64,000 bases of DNA from Euleptes europaea (lineage: Eukaryota; Chordata; Lepidosauria; Squamata; Sphaerodactylidae). Positions 37,331 to 53,344 of this stretch are shown piece after piece. The translations under genes and the position numbers were made by a program. Every line of letters begins with the position of its first letter. The first letter of the stretch is position 1. The DNA is taken from NCBI RefSeq assembly GCF_029931775.1, contig NC_079325.1, positions 52,126,286-52,190,285 on the forward strand, given 5' to 3'. Under the pieces are notes generated by a model that worked only from the letters and a program-made list of their open reading frames with translations, was not told the origin of the DNA and made no database searches.

Positions 37331-38828
37331 GTCTCTCCATCCTTTAATTATGCAGTTGGTTTTTCCTACAAAGTGGATGAGGACACACAGAAGCTGACGG
37401 GAAGAAAGCTGATTCATTTGAAATGTGGTGTTGGGAGAGTTGTGCCCAAAGGGAACCTCCATGTTCAGCGGCAGTCAACCTTTAAATCCCTGTGCCAGGA
37501 GGAAACACCAGGGGAAGGCCTCAGCCTCTATGCCTTGTTGTTGGCCCTCCAGAGGAACTGGCTGGCCACCATGTGAGACAAGATGCTGAACTAGATGAAC
37601 CACGGATCAGATCCAGCAGGCCTCTTCTTGTGGACTTATGATTCAAGGGATTTAATGTGGGGTCCGTGCCCCCCCCCCCGCACACACACAGCTGGTGTAT
37701 TTGGACTCTTTAAAGTGATATTCAATAGCTCTCTTTCACCGTCCTTCACCCATAGGGTTGTCAGCTCCGGATTGGGAAAAACCTGGAGATTTTGAGGGTG
37801 GAGTCTGAGGAGGGTGGGGTTTGGGGAGGGAAGAGACTTTAGTGCCATAGTGTCCAATGGCCAAAGAGGCCCTTTTCTTCAGGGGAACTGATCTCTATGG
37901 GCTGGAGATCAGTTGCCATAGCAGGAGATCTCCAGCTCGCACCTGGAGGTTGGCAACCCTAAGAAAAGGAGAATGCAGCTGGGATTCCGAGAGAGGAGAG
38001 GCGGTTGGTGGGAGAGGGGGGGGCACAGCGACTCAGGACCTCCAACCACTAACAGTCCTCCTCGGGCTTTGGTCCTCCTTGATGCGGAGGTGGCCGTGTG
38101 AGGAGCCGCCAAAGACTCATCAGAGTCTTCTTGACCTTTCAGAAACTTCGAGCGTCTACTGTGGCCTTCCTTCTCGGAGCTTTCTAGGGCCCTTTGCGTA
38201 TCTAACCAAGAGTTCTGATAGACAAGACGACCGTTGGTGGTCTGTAGCGCCCTGGTTCAGAATGCCTTGAGTCCCACGGACGGGGGGCTTTTCTTCTTCT
38301 AGAAGTCAGTCTGCAGCGGCCAAAGAGTGAAAAGAGGCTTGGTGGCACGTTGCAAACTTCACAGCGTTTATTGCAGCATTGATTTCTATGCGTCCTCATC
38401 CACTTTGTGCGTCTAACATAGCGTGCTCTCGATTGCAAAAGGTTAGGCCATCATAAACATGTGAGGTGTCACAAGGCTCTGTTATGGTTTTGTTCTTCCA
38501 GACCAGTAGTTCTTAAACTTGAATCTGCCGTTGCTCAGATTCATCGGCTTGCCAACTTCCAGGGGGTGGCTAGAGATCTCCCGCTATTACGACTGATCTC
38601 CAGGTGATAGAGATCAGTTCCCCTGGAGAAAAGGGCTGCTTTGGAGGGTGTACTCTGTGGCATTAGACACCACTGAAGTCCCTCCCCTCCCCAAACCCTG
38701 CTGTCTCCATGATCCACCCCAAAACCTCCAGGTATTTTTGAACCTAGAGTTTGCAATTCTACAGATTGATAAGATTCACCGATCTTGGGCATATTCGCAA
38801 TGAGCCCCCTCCCCACCCCACCCCCGCC

Positions 38829-41791
38829 TAGGGTTGCCAGGTCCCCCTTCGCCACAGGGGGAGGTTTTTGGGGTGGAACCTTAGGAGGGTGGGTCTTGGG
38901 GAGGGGAGGGACTTCATTGCCATAGGGTCCAATTGCCAAAGCAGCCATATTCTCCAGGGAAACTGGTCTGTATTGGCTGGAGATCTCCAGCTATTAACAG
39001 GAGGTTAGAGAAAACAGCAGCACGAGGTTCTCAATTCAAATACCATAAACTGTGGAAAATTGAATAATAAGATCTAGTTGCCCAAGAAAGGTATATTGCA
39101 TGCATACATCAAGTAAGACTCAAAGTTCAAAAAACAAACAAAAATATATTCCAATTGTTGGCACTTAACAAAAATAATGCTGGTTACTTCACCATCAATG
39201 TAATAATACAAGAGTAATCTCAAAGAAAACAACAACGTGTTTTACAGGTAATGTACAGATTGAATTGCCTCAAATACATAATGCAATAATCCATCAAAAT
39301 TCAAAAAGAAACCACACATGTTCCTATAAGTATAGTAACATAGTTACTCTGGTCTTTTAGACAACTCCAAATTGATTCATTTGCAGCATCAAGAAATGTC
39401 CAATTAATTCAATAAGCAAAAGTCTTTCAAGGCAACATAAATTCATTCAATCACAGCATCAAAAACAAGACGACACCTCCGGATTGGTGAACGTTTCGCT
39501 TGGGATCAGCTTCTTCAGTTGTGTATTAAGGGCAGTGCCTCTGCAAATAATATATTAAATATACTGTGACTGTGTAGTTAATACAACAAATGCTATTAAA
39601 AAATGTATAACACTTAGTCTTACCAGTGTCATGATTGGCTTCTATCTTATGCTAATTTAACATATTTCTGTAGGGCATAAAAGCCTCTGTAATAAAAAAT
39701 AATGGATGTAAAAACTAACTATAGATTCATCACAGGTAGCTGTTAATGTGAAAGAACAATAAGAATATATAGACAGAGAAACAAGGTAACCACTTACCCA
39801 GATACAGAGACCACTGACCCAGAGGGTTCTTCTAATTTCAAATAGATAGAAAGGTTTTTAACAAACTAATAGTGATATAAGGAGCTGATGCAAGAATTCC
39901 CAGCTGAATGAAATAATCCAAAGGCCTCACCCTGATGTCATAGGGGAATAGGTTAGCAAAGACTTACAGAAAACAACTCAAATCAAAATCATTGTTAAGA
40001 CCGGCAGGGGCCAAGGTTTTAAAAAGAAATATCATTTTCATCTCCTATGTAGTATAGCGGAGATGTCTTCTCTCTGATAGGGTTTCGCAGAATACTTCCA
40101 TAAAACAAAAAATAATATATCATCCTCTGTATGGCCCTTTTTCAAATAGTGCTCCGTTAAAGGGGCATCAAGTACGCGTGCGCGTATTCGCGTTCTATGT
40201 TCAGCAATGTGCACTTTTAACTGTCTAGAGGTGGAACCTATGTATAAAAGAGAACAGGGACATTTAACTGCATAAATCACATTTTGGGACAAACAATTGC
40301 TGAATTGTTTAATTTGATAGCGAAATCTAAAGGCTGTGGAACTGACTTCCTTCACGGGTAAACAAAACTTACACATAGCGCATGCGCCACATCTAAAATG
40401 GCCAGGAAACACCACTATTGGGCCAAAGGAGAACACAATCTCTGAAAAATTATCTAGTCAAAACGGACTGTCTCCCTCAGAAACAGTAATCTAAACCGCA
40501 TGGCCATAGACAGTTAAAAGTGCGCATTGCTGAACATAGAACGCGAATACGCGCACGCGTACTTGATGCCCCTTTAACGGAGCACTATTTGAAAAAGGGC
40601 CATACAGAGGATGATATATTATTTTTTGTTTTATGGAAGTATTCTGCGAAACCCTATCAGAGAGAAGACATCTCCGCTATACTACATAGGCAGGAGATGA
40701 AAATGATATTTCTTTTTAAAACCTTGGCCCCTGCCGGTCTTAACAATGATTTTGATTTGAGTTGTTTTCTGTAAGTCTTTGCTAACCTATTCCCCTATGA
40801 CATCAGGGTGAGGCCTTTGGATTATTTCATTCAGCTGGGAATTCTTGCATCAGCTCCTTATATCACTATTAGTTTGTTAGAAACCTTTCTATCGATTTGA
40901 AATTAGAAGAACCCTCTGGGTCAGTGGTCTCTGTATCTGGGTAAGTGGTTACCCTGTTTCTCTGTCTATATATTCTTATTGTTCTTTCACATTAACAGCT
41001 ACCTGTGATGAATCTATAGTTAGTTTTTACATCATTATTTTTTATTACAGAGGCTTTTATGCCCTACAGAAATATGTTAAATTAGCATAAGATAGAAGCC
41101 AATCATGACACTGGTAAGACTAAGTGTTATACATTTTTAATAGCATTTGTTGTATTAACTACACAGTCACAGTATATTTAATATATTATTTGCAGAGGCA
41201 CTGCCCTTAATACACAACTGAAGAAGCTGATCCCAAGCGAAACGTTCACCAATCCGGAGGTGTCGTCTTGTTTTTGATGCTGTGATTGAATGAATTTATG
41301 TTGCCTTGAAAGACTTTTGCTTATTGAATTAATTGGACATTTCTTGATGCTGTAAATGAATCAATTTGGAGTTGTCTAAAAGACCAGAGTAACTATGTTA
41401 CTATACTTATAGGAACATGTGTGGTTTCTTTTTGAATTTTGATGGATTATTGCATTATGTATTTGAGGCAATTCAATCTGTACATTACCTGTAAAACACG
41501 TTGTTGTTTTCTTTGAGATTACTCTTGTATTATTACATTGATGGTGAAGTAACCAGCATTATTTTTGTTAAGTGCCAACAATTGGAATATATTTTTGTTT
41601 GTTTTTTGAACTTTGAGTCTTACTTGATGTATGCATGCAATATACCTTTCTTGGGCAACTAGATCTTATTATTCAATTTTCCACAGTTTATGGTATTTGA
41701 ATTGAGAGCCTCGTGCTGCTGTTTTCTCTAGCTATTTCTATTTCAGCATAGGTGTTTGTTTGTCAGTATTAACAGGAGGTTGGCAACCCTA
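38829..41791 (-). mobile_element. MITE copy split by Penelope-like element 3
   Basis: Left end TAGGGTTGCCAGG at 38829, right end GGTTGGCAACCCTA at 41791. The interruption is at TATTAACAGGAGGTT, the family's AACCTCC(A/T)G site in reverse complement. Confidence 0.85.
39007..41766. mobile_element. Penelope-like element 3: 2.76-kb inverted-repeat element with PLE C-terminal coding in both arms
   Basis: Direct duplication tattaacaggaggtt at 38992-39006 and 41767-41781. The arms 39007-~40215 and ~40515-41733 are near-identical reverse complements. The minus-strand half extends further upstream (to ~40440), so the element consists of two PLE copies joined head to head with both 3' ends outward. Peptides: GHFRCGACAMCKFC (zinc-binding linker), VIYAVKCPCSLLYIGSTSRQ (GIY-YIG-type nuclease core) and HIAEHRTRIRARV. 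Near the 3' ends each arm holds CTGAAGA, GCT/AGC helix, GAAACG and GTC (41218-41267 plus; 39518-39469 minus). 5'-truncated: no reverse transcriptase domain. Confidence 0.85.
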
Positions 41792-42079
41792 CCTCCACCC
41801 AATGGCCATCAGCCAACTCCTGATTTGATTACTCTTTGCATATGCTGGTTTTTAAAGGGGTTGGAAGACTTGGGATATTACTGTCGGAGCAGGGAGCAGC
41901 ACTCTTCTGTTGGCACTCAGAGGCCTTCGCAAATGGGGAGAAGAGGGCTGCCTGTGATCCAGAATTGATTGATTAAGCAAATGGTCACCCCTGTGTTTGC
42001 CCAACCATTACTTCCCATAAACAAGAGTCCGCGATAGCAGGTGAGGAATTTCTTTGTTATATTCCAAACATTTCCATAC

Positions 42080-42475
42080 TGCTGAAGCTGGAAGGTGAGA
42101 GATTCAAAAGAGATAAAAGGAAGTCTTTCTTCACACAACGCAGAGTTTAGTGGTGGAACTCCCTGCCCCAGGATGTGGTGATAGCTGCCAACTTGGAAGG
42201 CTTTCAGAGGGGAGTGGACATGTTCATGGAGGAGAAGGCTATCCATTGCTACTAGTCCAAATGGATACTAGTCATGAAGCATCCCTATTCTCTCCATGAT
42301 CCGAGGAGCAGGCCTATTATACCAGGTGCTGTAGAACACAGGCAGGATGGTGCTGCTGCAGTCGTCATGTTTGTGGGCTTCCTAGAGGCACCTGGTTGGC
42401 TCCTGTGTGAACAGACTGCTGGACTTGATGGGCCTGGGTCTGATCCAGCAGGGCCTTTTCTGATTTTCTTAAGAT
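42080..42475 (+). mobile_element. CR1 3' end
   Basis: GAAGCTGGAAGGTGAGAGATTC, GGAACTCCCTGCCCCAGGATG, then ATTATACCAGGTGCTGTAG and TGATGGGCCTGGGTCTGATCC. The same tail, inverted, lies at 48700-48885 and 53505-53905. Confidence 0.8.
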
Positions 42476-42755
42476 ATGACTTCTCAGGCTAAAGGCAGGA
42501 GGGGTGCATACTCCTAAAATTAATTTTAGGATGGGCTTATGGCACTTAGCTTTAAGCGATGTTTATCGGGTGGCGATGTGTGAAGTCCCACGTGGAAACT
42601 CGAAGACAGGCTGCAGCTTAGAATGGGGTCCAGTTTCCTACTGTTCAAGCAACAATGTTTTATTGGAAACGTTCAAACTGGCATGCTGCCATAATGTCCC
42701 TCCTTTACTTCTCTTGCTGTCATTACAGAGAGGACGAGATCCGTCTGAAATCTGA

Positions 42756-43070
<315 letters not shown>

Positions 43071-43270
43071 TGAGTGCCGAAGCACAATCCCCTGATGGAC
43101 AAAGAAGTGTGGGAGTTTTCGAGCTGCCTGGGCTCAGAAACGTTCCTCATTCCAGGGAAGAAGCAGGTCATCCTCAACATCGTCGGTCACTCTATCCTCT
43201 CTGCGGTGCTGTGCAGTTCGGCGACTTGCTTCCTGCTACCAAACAGGCTCAATTCCCTGTACCATGATAA

Positions 43271-43450
<180 letters not shown>

Positions 43451-43681
43451 TAAAATGGTGACGCTTTTTATTATACTGGTGTTTTATATACATCATGCAA
43501 ACACATTCTGCTCCAGTTTAACATATCTCAGGGGGTCAAAGACCATGAACAACTATCTCTCATGACATTGCATGTCTCAATGAGTCCGGGGAATTATAAA
43601 TACTTATCCATAAATTGAGCAACTCAACATTCCATTAGGCAGTGAGAAAAACGGACAATATGGCATGATAGGACACAATAA

Positions 43682-44002
<321 letters not shown>

Positions 44003-44149
44003 TAACTTCTTATAGCTTGGGGGTCCCAGGATGGGTGGGTGCGTAAAGCCAGGTTGTAGCCTTTGAGCTGCATGTAGGCCTTCCTGGGTGGGGTTTTTTT
44101 GTGGGGGTATTTTGTTTGCTTATTTTTGGAGCCCTCCAAATAGTTCGGA

Positions 44150-44415
44150 GCCCCGTGGTGCAGAGTGGTAAGCTGCAGGACTGCAGTCCAAGCTCTGTTC
44201 ACAAGCTGAGTTCGATCCTGACGGAAGTTGGTTTCAGGCAGCTGGCTCAAGGTTGGCTCAGCCTTCCATCCTTGCGGGGGGTAAAGGGGAGATGACTGTG
44301 GAAGCCACTGGCAAACCACCCCATAAACACAGTCTGCCTAGTAAGCGTCGGGATGTGACGTCAGCCCATGGGTCAGAAATGACCCGGTGCTTGCACAAGG
44401 AACCTTTACCTTTTA
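44150..44415 (+). mobile_element. tRNA-derived SINE (family B)
   Basis: AGCCCCGTGGTGCAGAGTGG head, GAGTTCGATCCTGACGG B-box region, tail CATGGGTCAGAAATGACC...CCTTTACCTTTT. Lies between PCNX4-like exons. Confidence 0.8.
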
Positions 44416-44439
44416 CAAAACGTTTGCAAAACTTCATAA

Positions 44440-45340
44440 AACCAAGCCCTGTTGGATCAGTATTTGAGGAGAGGGAGAAACAGTTCCACCTGTCCACTCG
44501 CTACCCATGCATAATTTCATAAGCCTCTATCATGTCCCCCCTCAGTCCTTTCATTTCCACACTGGACAGGCCCAAACTCTTCAGTATTTCCCCATGAGAA
44601 AGGGGCTTCCTCCCTGGGTTAATCTTCTTGGATGCCTTCTTCTGTACTGTAGTTTGATCATAGGTTGTATATTTTATATTTAATGCTGGCCTTTGGCTGT
44701 AATAAAGAAAATAAGGAAATGTTCTTGGATACATCCATCTGTACTTTTCCCAGCTCTGCCACCTCTGTTTTGAGATACGGTGTCAAGAACGGCACACAGT
44801 ATTCCAATGGAGGTGGCAACATAGATTGATACAGGGACATTACAATAGTGGTTGTTTTATTTTCAACCCCTTTCCAAATAATCCGTGGCATAGAGTTTGC
44901 CTTTTTCACAGGGTCAACGTTTTCATTGAGCAGTCCACTATGACCCCCGGGGTGTCTTTCCCTCTCCATCTCAGCAAGTTGAGACCCCGTTCGCCTCTAC
45001 TTGACTTGGTTGGGATCAGTGCGCGTCACATCTCACGTCTCTGCCCTGGAACTTCATCTGCCGTCTCGTTGCTCCTTGACGCAATCTGTGGAGATCCTCC
45101 TGGAGCTCTTCACGGTCATCCCTAGTTTTCACCTCCCGGAGGAATTTGGTGTGATAGGCAAACTTGGCTGCTACGCTGCTCGCCTCCAGTTCCAGATCAT
45201 GGCGGAACAAATGAAATAGCACCGGCCCCAGTACCGATTCTTGTGGGACCCTGCTGCTCATTTCCCTCCGTTGCGGGAACTGTTCATTTATTCCAACCCT
45301 TTGCGCCCGTCGTCTAACCAGTTTTTTAATCCATGCCAGG
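44440..45340 (-). mobile_element. CR1-like LINE fragment, diverged and broken
   Basis: Minus-strand peptides [34 protein letters not shown] and TEVAELGKVQMDVSKNI follow the CR1 reverse transcriptase order. Several breaks. Confidence 0.7.
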
Positions 45341-46209
45341 TCCTGCCCTCTTCATAGCGTGTAGGACACTTAGACACCTTTGGAAGTTCTTGGGCATGGC
45401 GCCTGCCCCAGCCTTATTAAACCACCGACACTTACATTGTACCCCCGGGAGGCCATGATGCCATCATAATCTATGCCATAGGGAGACCGTCTTGCCACAG
45501 CTGGGGAGGGCGTGTTGTCAGAGATGTTCACACTCTGGTCTGTTTGTGGTGGGAGGGAAGGGGGTGAAATAGGCCCAGTCCTCCATGCAAGTGGCATGGA
45601 ACTTATTTTTCTCCAAGCGATTCCCATTTTTCTTTCTTGTCTCTCTCTTTCTCTCCCCCCACCCCTTTCAGGTTGCTGGGAATGGTTCTCCTCTCCGTGG
45701 GAACAGCTGTTACGGCATATTTCATCCCCAGCTCTCTCGGCTTAGTCGTCTTCATGACGGGATGCGGATTTGCCCTGAGCCTCGACCTCACTCAGATTGG
45801 GTTTGCCATCAAGGACCTTGTGACCAGCTCTTTTGCTATTAAGCAGTTTAAGGATCTGACTGCGTGGTGTTGCCGACTGTTTCGGTGGAGGGAGATCCTT
45901 TTTCATTTGAGCGTCTTCCTTTTGGCTCTCGTAGAAGCCGGCCTATTGCACAATGCGCAGGGAGATCAGGCGTTCTCTACAACAAGCCTGCAGGCCGTGA
46001 TGAGCTACGTCCTGATGGGGCTGCTCCTGGGCACGTGGGTTCTCCAGGAGATTCAGGCCGTCTACGTCTTTGGAATCATCCGGAATCCATTTTATCCAAC
46101 TGATATCACCATTCTGAATCGGTTTGCAGAGAAGAACAAAGGGCTCTCGAGAATCGGGGCTTTCAGGAAGATGTTAACAGGCTCAAAAAGGTTAGGGACA
46201 TCTGCTCTA

Positions 46210-47418
<1,209 letters not shown>

Positions 47419-47631
47419 TTAGGGTTGCCAACTTCCAGGTACTAGCTGGAGATCTCCTGCTATTTCAAGTGATCTCCAGCCCGATAGAGATCAGTCCACC
47501 TGGAGAAAATGGCTGCTTTAGCAATTGGACTCTATGATATTGAAGTCCCTCCCTTCCCCAAACCCCACCCTCCTCAGGCTCCGCCCCCCACATTTTCCAG
47601 GTATTTCTAAGCTCGGAGCTGGCAACCCTAC
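47419..47631 (+). repeat. MITE copy
   Basis: TAGGGTTGCCAACTTCC to GCTGGCAACCCTA; uninterrupted, inside the intron of the minus-strand PCNX4 piece. Confidence 0.8.
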
Positions 47632-48005
47632 ACGTCCCAGAGGTGATCACAACTAGGGGCAGCTCATGCTGAAGCCAGGGAATAAACCTCTGCACCTACA
47701 GAAGCTTCCGACTGCCTGCAGTGATCTGCTGAACCCCTTAACGCTGCTACAGTCAGCTGGAGGCTGCAGGACACTGGCAGGGGCCAGTCGGGAGACCTTC
47801 ACCTACAACAGGACCTGCACACTGGCCAAGATCTAGAGAAAGGGGGAGTGAATCGCTGAACTTAACACATCCTGGAAACAACGAAGCTCAGTGTCCGGGG
47901 CCACAGGTCAGTCACCCACACCCCCATCCATCGCATGATTGGTTTCACTGTATGCTTCAGGGCGCATGACTGCTACTTTTCAAAGACACCAGGGGGGGCA
48001 CCTTA

Positions 48006-48533
<528 letters not shown>

Positions 48534-49859
48534 CTAAGCTGCAGCCTGTCGTCGAGGTCTCTATGAACACACACAGTTTCCACGTGGGACTTCACACATC
48601 ACCACCCGATAAACATCGCTTAAAGCTAAGTGCCATAAGCCCATCCTAAAATTAATTTTAGGAGTATGCATCCCTCCTGCCTTGAGCCTGAAAAGACACG
48701 TCATAAGAAAATCAGAAAAGGCCCTGCTGGATCAGACCCAGGCCCATCAAGTCCAGCAGTCTGTTCACACAGGGGCCAACCAGGTGCCTCTAGGAAGCCC
48801 ACAAACAAGACGACTGCAGCAGCATTGTCCTGCCTGTGTTCCACAGCACCTAGTATAATGGGCCTGCTCCTCGGATCATGGAGAGAATTGGACCCTATGG
48901 CAATGAAGTCCCTCCCCTCCCCAAAACCCACCCTCCTAAGGCTCCACCCCAAAAACCTCCAACCGGTGGTGAAGAGGGACCTGGCAACCCTAGGCGGGGG
49001 TTGGGGGTGGGGAGGGGGCTCATTGCGAATATGCCCAAGATCGGTGAATCTTATCAATCTGTAGAATTGCAAACTCTAGGTTCAGAAATACCTGAAGGTT
49101 TGGGAGGTGGATCATGGAGATGGCAGGGTTTGGGGAGGGGAGGGACTTCAGTGGTGTCTAATGCCATAGAGTACACCCTCCAAAGCAGCCCTTTTCTCCA
49201 GGGGAACTGATCTCTATCACCTGGAGATCAGTCGTAATAGCGGGAGATCTCCAGCCACCACCTGGAAGTTGGCAAGCTGATGAATCTGAGCAACAGCAGA
49301 TTCAAGTTTAAGAACTACTGGTCTGGAAGAACAAAACCATAAAAGAGCCTTGTGACACCTCACATGTTTATGATAGCCTAACCGTTTGCAATCGAGAGCA
49401 TGCTTTGTTAGACGCACAAAGTGGATGAGGACGCATAGAAATCAATGCTGCAATAAACGCTGTGAAGTTTGCAAAGTGCCACCAAGACTCTTTTCACTCT
49501 TTGGCCGCTGCAGACTGACTTCTAGAAGAAGAAAAGCCCCCCGTCTGTGGGATGCAAGGAATTCTGAACCAGGGCGCTACAGACCACCAACGGTCGTCTT
49601 GTCTATCAGAACTCTTGGTTAGATACGCAAAGGGCCCTAGAAAGCACCGAGAAGGAAGGCCACAGTAGACGCTCGAAGTTTCTGAAAGGCCAAGAAGACT
49701 CTGATGAGTCTTTGGCGGCTCCTCACACGGCCACCTCCGGATCAAGGAGGACCAAAGCCCGAGGAGGACTGTTAGTGGCTGGAGGTCCTGAGTCGCTGTG
49801 CCCCCCCTCCCACCAACCGCCTCTCCTCTCTCGGAATCCCAGCTGCATTCTCCTGTTCT

Positions 49860-51514
49860 TAGGGTTGCCAACCTCCAGGTAGCTATGGAAGTAGAAATAA
49901 TTACTAAAGGTATAGACACTGTTAAGGAGGAATTACAAGGCACCCTCAGTGAGGGTGCTTTTAAGAAACAACTGGACAATTTAGAACAGGAATTGAACAA
50001 TTATGTGACCAATATAAAAATGTATAAACGGCGTAAATTTAATCGGGACAAAGAGGATTATTCTAAAAATAAGGTGTACTATTGGGAATATACCGACACT
50101 CGTCGGGCTCCTGGGAAGCCACGGCAGGATAGTTATGCAGAAGGTGAGACCTCAGAATCTGACTATGACAATAGAAGTACCTCGAGTTCTACTAAGTCTT
50201 TTTCCTCCTTTAGACCTTATTACTTGCGTTCTGGAGGCGGGAACAAAAATTTCCCCCCTGCTTCTCGCCCCAGGAGACCTCAACGCAAGAAACAGAACAA
50301 CTAGTAGTTAATTTATCACCTAGAACATTAAAAACTGGGGAAATACAGTTACTTAACAAAGGACTGGGGTTTGTACCAGTGCCTAAATATTCAGCGTTAC
50401 AAACACGCATTGACTTATTTAAGTTAGTCAGACAACTTAAGCTACGTGACTACTTTCAAAAACCTTACTTACCTGCAACTATTTTTCGACCCAAGTCTAC
50501 CTTTATACCCAACTCCTCTAACCCGCTGATTTCTACCTTTCAGCATGTAGTTACCAGAGACTTAGAAAAAATTGAAAAACGTCATATATCTATGACTTCT
50601 AATTTGACAACTCAGGAGCAAATGACACTTAAAGAATTGACCAAAGATGACTCTATAGTCATTAAACCTGCTGACAAGGGCGGGGCCATTGTGATTTTGG
50701 ATAAAAAATGTATGAAGGTGAAAACAATAAACAACTGAATAATGTGGAATTTTATAGACCACTATCTGCCAATCCTTCCAAAAGGGTTGCCAAAATCATT
50801 CGGACTGTTGTACACGAGGGCGCTGCCTTAGGATATATTGACAAATCAACCATGGAATTTCTAATTAAATCTTATGCTAAAGTACCCATATTCTACACGC
50901 TCCCCCAAAATCAATAAAGCCATCGATCCTCCCCCCGGTCGCCCCATTGTATCACTTTGGAGCGTGGCTTACACCCGCCGCGCTGGGATCTCCCAATCTC
51001 CCAACTTGGCCTCTTGTAGGAGGTGAAGAGTACTAGTAGTCGTCGGGCACTTTGAGGACGCTGCTGGGATCCTTATTGACGTGATTGCTCTTGCCTTTAG
51101 CGTCCTGTTTGAACCTATAATTACCAACTTGATTTGGAACCGGTATATTGCGATCTCTTTTGTCTTATGGACAATGCCACAGTTTAAGAAGAAATATATA
51201 TGAGTGTGTAAATACAAGAATAGTGAACATTTATACTGTATGAATACTTGATGAAAAATTAATTTATAAACATAAGAGTTTTGTGAGTAATATTGAGCTT
51301 ATGTGCTGTTTATTTCCTAACCTCCAGGTACGAGCTGGAGATCTCCTGCTATGGCAACTGATCTCCAGCCGATAGAGATAGCCCCTGAAGAAAAGAGCCT
51401 CTTTGGCCACTGGACACTATGGCACTGAAGTCTCTTCCCTCCCCAAACCCCGCCCTCCTCAGGCTCCACCCCAAAAAACTCCAGGTTTTTCCCAGTCCGG
51501 AGCTGACAACCCTA
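49860..51514 (+). mobile_element. MITE copy split by Penelope-like element 4
   Basis: TAGGGTTGCCAACCTCC at 49860 and GAGCTGACAACCCTA at 51514. The homologous MITE on the left arm (37755-37962) is uninterrupted and gives the empty site. Confidence 0.85.
49882..51318 (+). mobile_element. Penelope-like element 4 with N-terminal and early reverse transcriptase coding
   Basis: Direct duplication aacctccaggta at 49870-49881 and 51319-51330. A first open frame starts MEVEIITKGIDTVKEEL (coiled-coil-like, with a Ser/Arg-rich end). The PLE reverse transcriptase N-terminal signature follows: LLNKGLGFVPVPKYSAL, LKELTKDDSIVIKPADKGGA and, in another frame, SYAKVPIFYTLP then AIDPPPGRPIV. The rest of the reverse transcriptase and the GIY-YIG domain are absent, so it is an internally deleted, broken copy. 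The homologous empty site is on the left arm at 37755-37962. Confidence 0.85.
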
Positions 51515-51864
51515 TGGGTGAAGGACGGTGAAAGAGAGCTATTGAATATCATTTTGAAGAGTCCAAATACACCAGCCATGTGTGTGCGGGGGGGGGGCAT
51601 GGACCCCACATTAAATCCCTTGAATCCAAGAAGTCCACAAGAAGAGGACTGCTGGATCTGATCCATGGTTCATCTAGTCCAGCATCTTGTCTCACATGGT
51701 GGCCAGCCAGTTCCTCTGGAGGGCCAACAACAAGGCATAGAGGCTGAGGCCATCCCCTGGTGTTTCCTCCTGGCACTGGGATTCAAAGGTTGACTGCCTC
51801 TGAACGTGGAGGTTCCCTTTGGGCACAACTCTCCAACACCACATTTGAAATGAATCAGCTTTCT

Positions 51865-52130
51865 GTGTATGACTAACGCTAGTCTGGCAGTCTGGGTTGA
51901 AATTGCAGGAAGAAAGGTATTGGCTGGATATTAGGAAAAATATTTTAACAGTAAGCCTTGTTCGACAGTAGAATCAGCTACCCAGGGAGGTAGTAAGCTC
52001 CCCCTCACGGGCAGTCTTCAAGCAGAGGTTGGACAAGCACTTGTCAGGGATGCTCGAGGCTGATCCTGCATTGAGCAGGGGGTTGGACTAGATGGCCTCT
52101 ATGGACCCTTCCAACTTTATCATTCTATTT
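51865..52130 (+). mobile_element. CR1 3' UTR
   Basis: TTGGCTGGATATTAGGAAAA, TCAAGCAGAGGTTGGACAAG and GGGGTTGGACTAGATGGCC with TTCCAACTTTATCATTCTA at the end: a classic CR1 terminus. Confidence 0.85.
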
Positions 52131-53344
52131 ATGCTTTATTGTAGGTTGAGTGCATTCTCAGGGCCGGAGGCTCCTCCCATTGCTACAATCTGAGCTGGAA
52201 ACAAATTGCCAACGCACTTCACCTCGATACTTGGGTCTGCTCTCCGGTTGTTCCAGAGTTGGTGTTTGCCGCTAGAAGCCCTTTAACTCTGCCCTGGAGC
52301 ACGTGTGCTTGCTTCGTATTTTGGCAAAATCCATCGAGAAAACCCTACCACCACGTGGCCGTCACAGGAAAGAGACAGCAGAGCAAACGTCGCCAGGTTG
52401 GAGCAACTTTGATTTTATTAACACATGCACATCAAGTCAAACACAGAATATCCTGCTTTATGGTATAGCTCTTATATGTAGTGATTTCAGCTCTGAAGAA
52501 CAAAACCCAGACATTGAAGGAATGTATCCAACAAAGGAAAAGAAAATAATAATAAGAAGAAGCCATGTAGAAATGGCACCATTTCAAGTATATACTTGAA
52601 ATTTGACCACGGGAGGGTATGTTCATATGAAAGTTTTTTCTTCTTAAATATGCATACACCAAAGTGTTCCAGAACTGCGTTTCAAATATATATGTCTATG
52701 AAATTAAAAGCATCCCTTTGTAAATTTTCAAATACTTTAACAAAGCTTATAATATAGTCCCTGTCATAGTGTCTGACAATGCTGCTAGCTAGGACAATCT
52801 CGGAAAGTGCAAAGAACCACTGTAATAAGACAGTATAAATAGTCTCTTTACTCCCGGGCTGTAAATCAGTGCTTGAGCTCAGGAAAACTGCAGCAAGTCA
52901 CAAATAATAAAAGCCACTAATTTTCTGTCTTTGTGGAGTTTTTTTCTTTCTGTTAATAGGCAGTATTTCTATTTCTTCTTTCAACTCGTTTGGATCGGCT
53001 CTGTTGCTTAACTTTTATAGCCCTGATCTTTGACGGTTTTGTAGCGCTGGCAGCAACCTGTTTTGCAAAAAGAAGGAGGGGCATCTTCTGAGATCATCGT
53101 GTATTGATCAATAGTGAAAAAGAATGGGAGGGATCAATTCCGTTTCTTCAGACATTCATTTTTAAAGTGTTGTCTAATGGGCAAATAATCTCGCAAAGAC
53201 CACGTTATGTTAACGGCCAATTTTGGGGCCTAGCTCTAATTGCTGTTGGGAAGATAGCGAATCTTATCACAATATAAAATTATCCCCTCATTAGGCAATG
53301 CATTATTTTAAATCTAATGCTTGTTGGGAGGTTGTGCTGTTTTC
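52131..53344. other. AT-rich, no feature recognised
   Basis: No coding exon, SINE or LINE signature found. Short open frames on both strands lack splice or domain support. Confidence 0.4.

Noticed and set aside
40038-40774. Two separate GIY-YIG genes facing away from each other
   Set aside because: Both are arms of one inverted-repeat PLE within a single target duplication.
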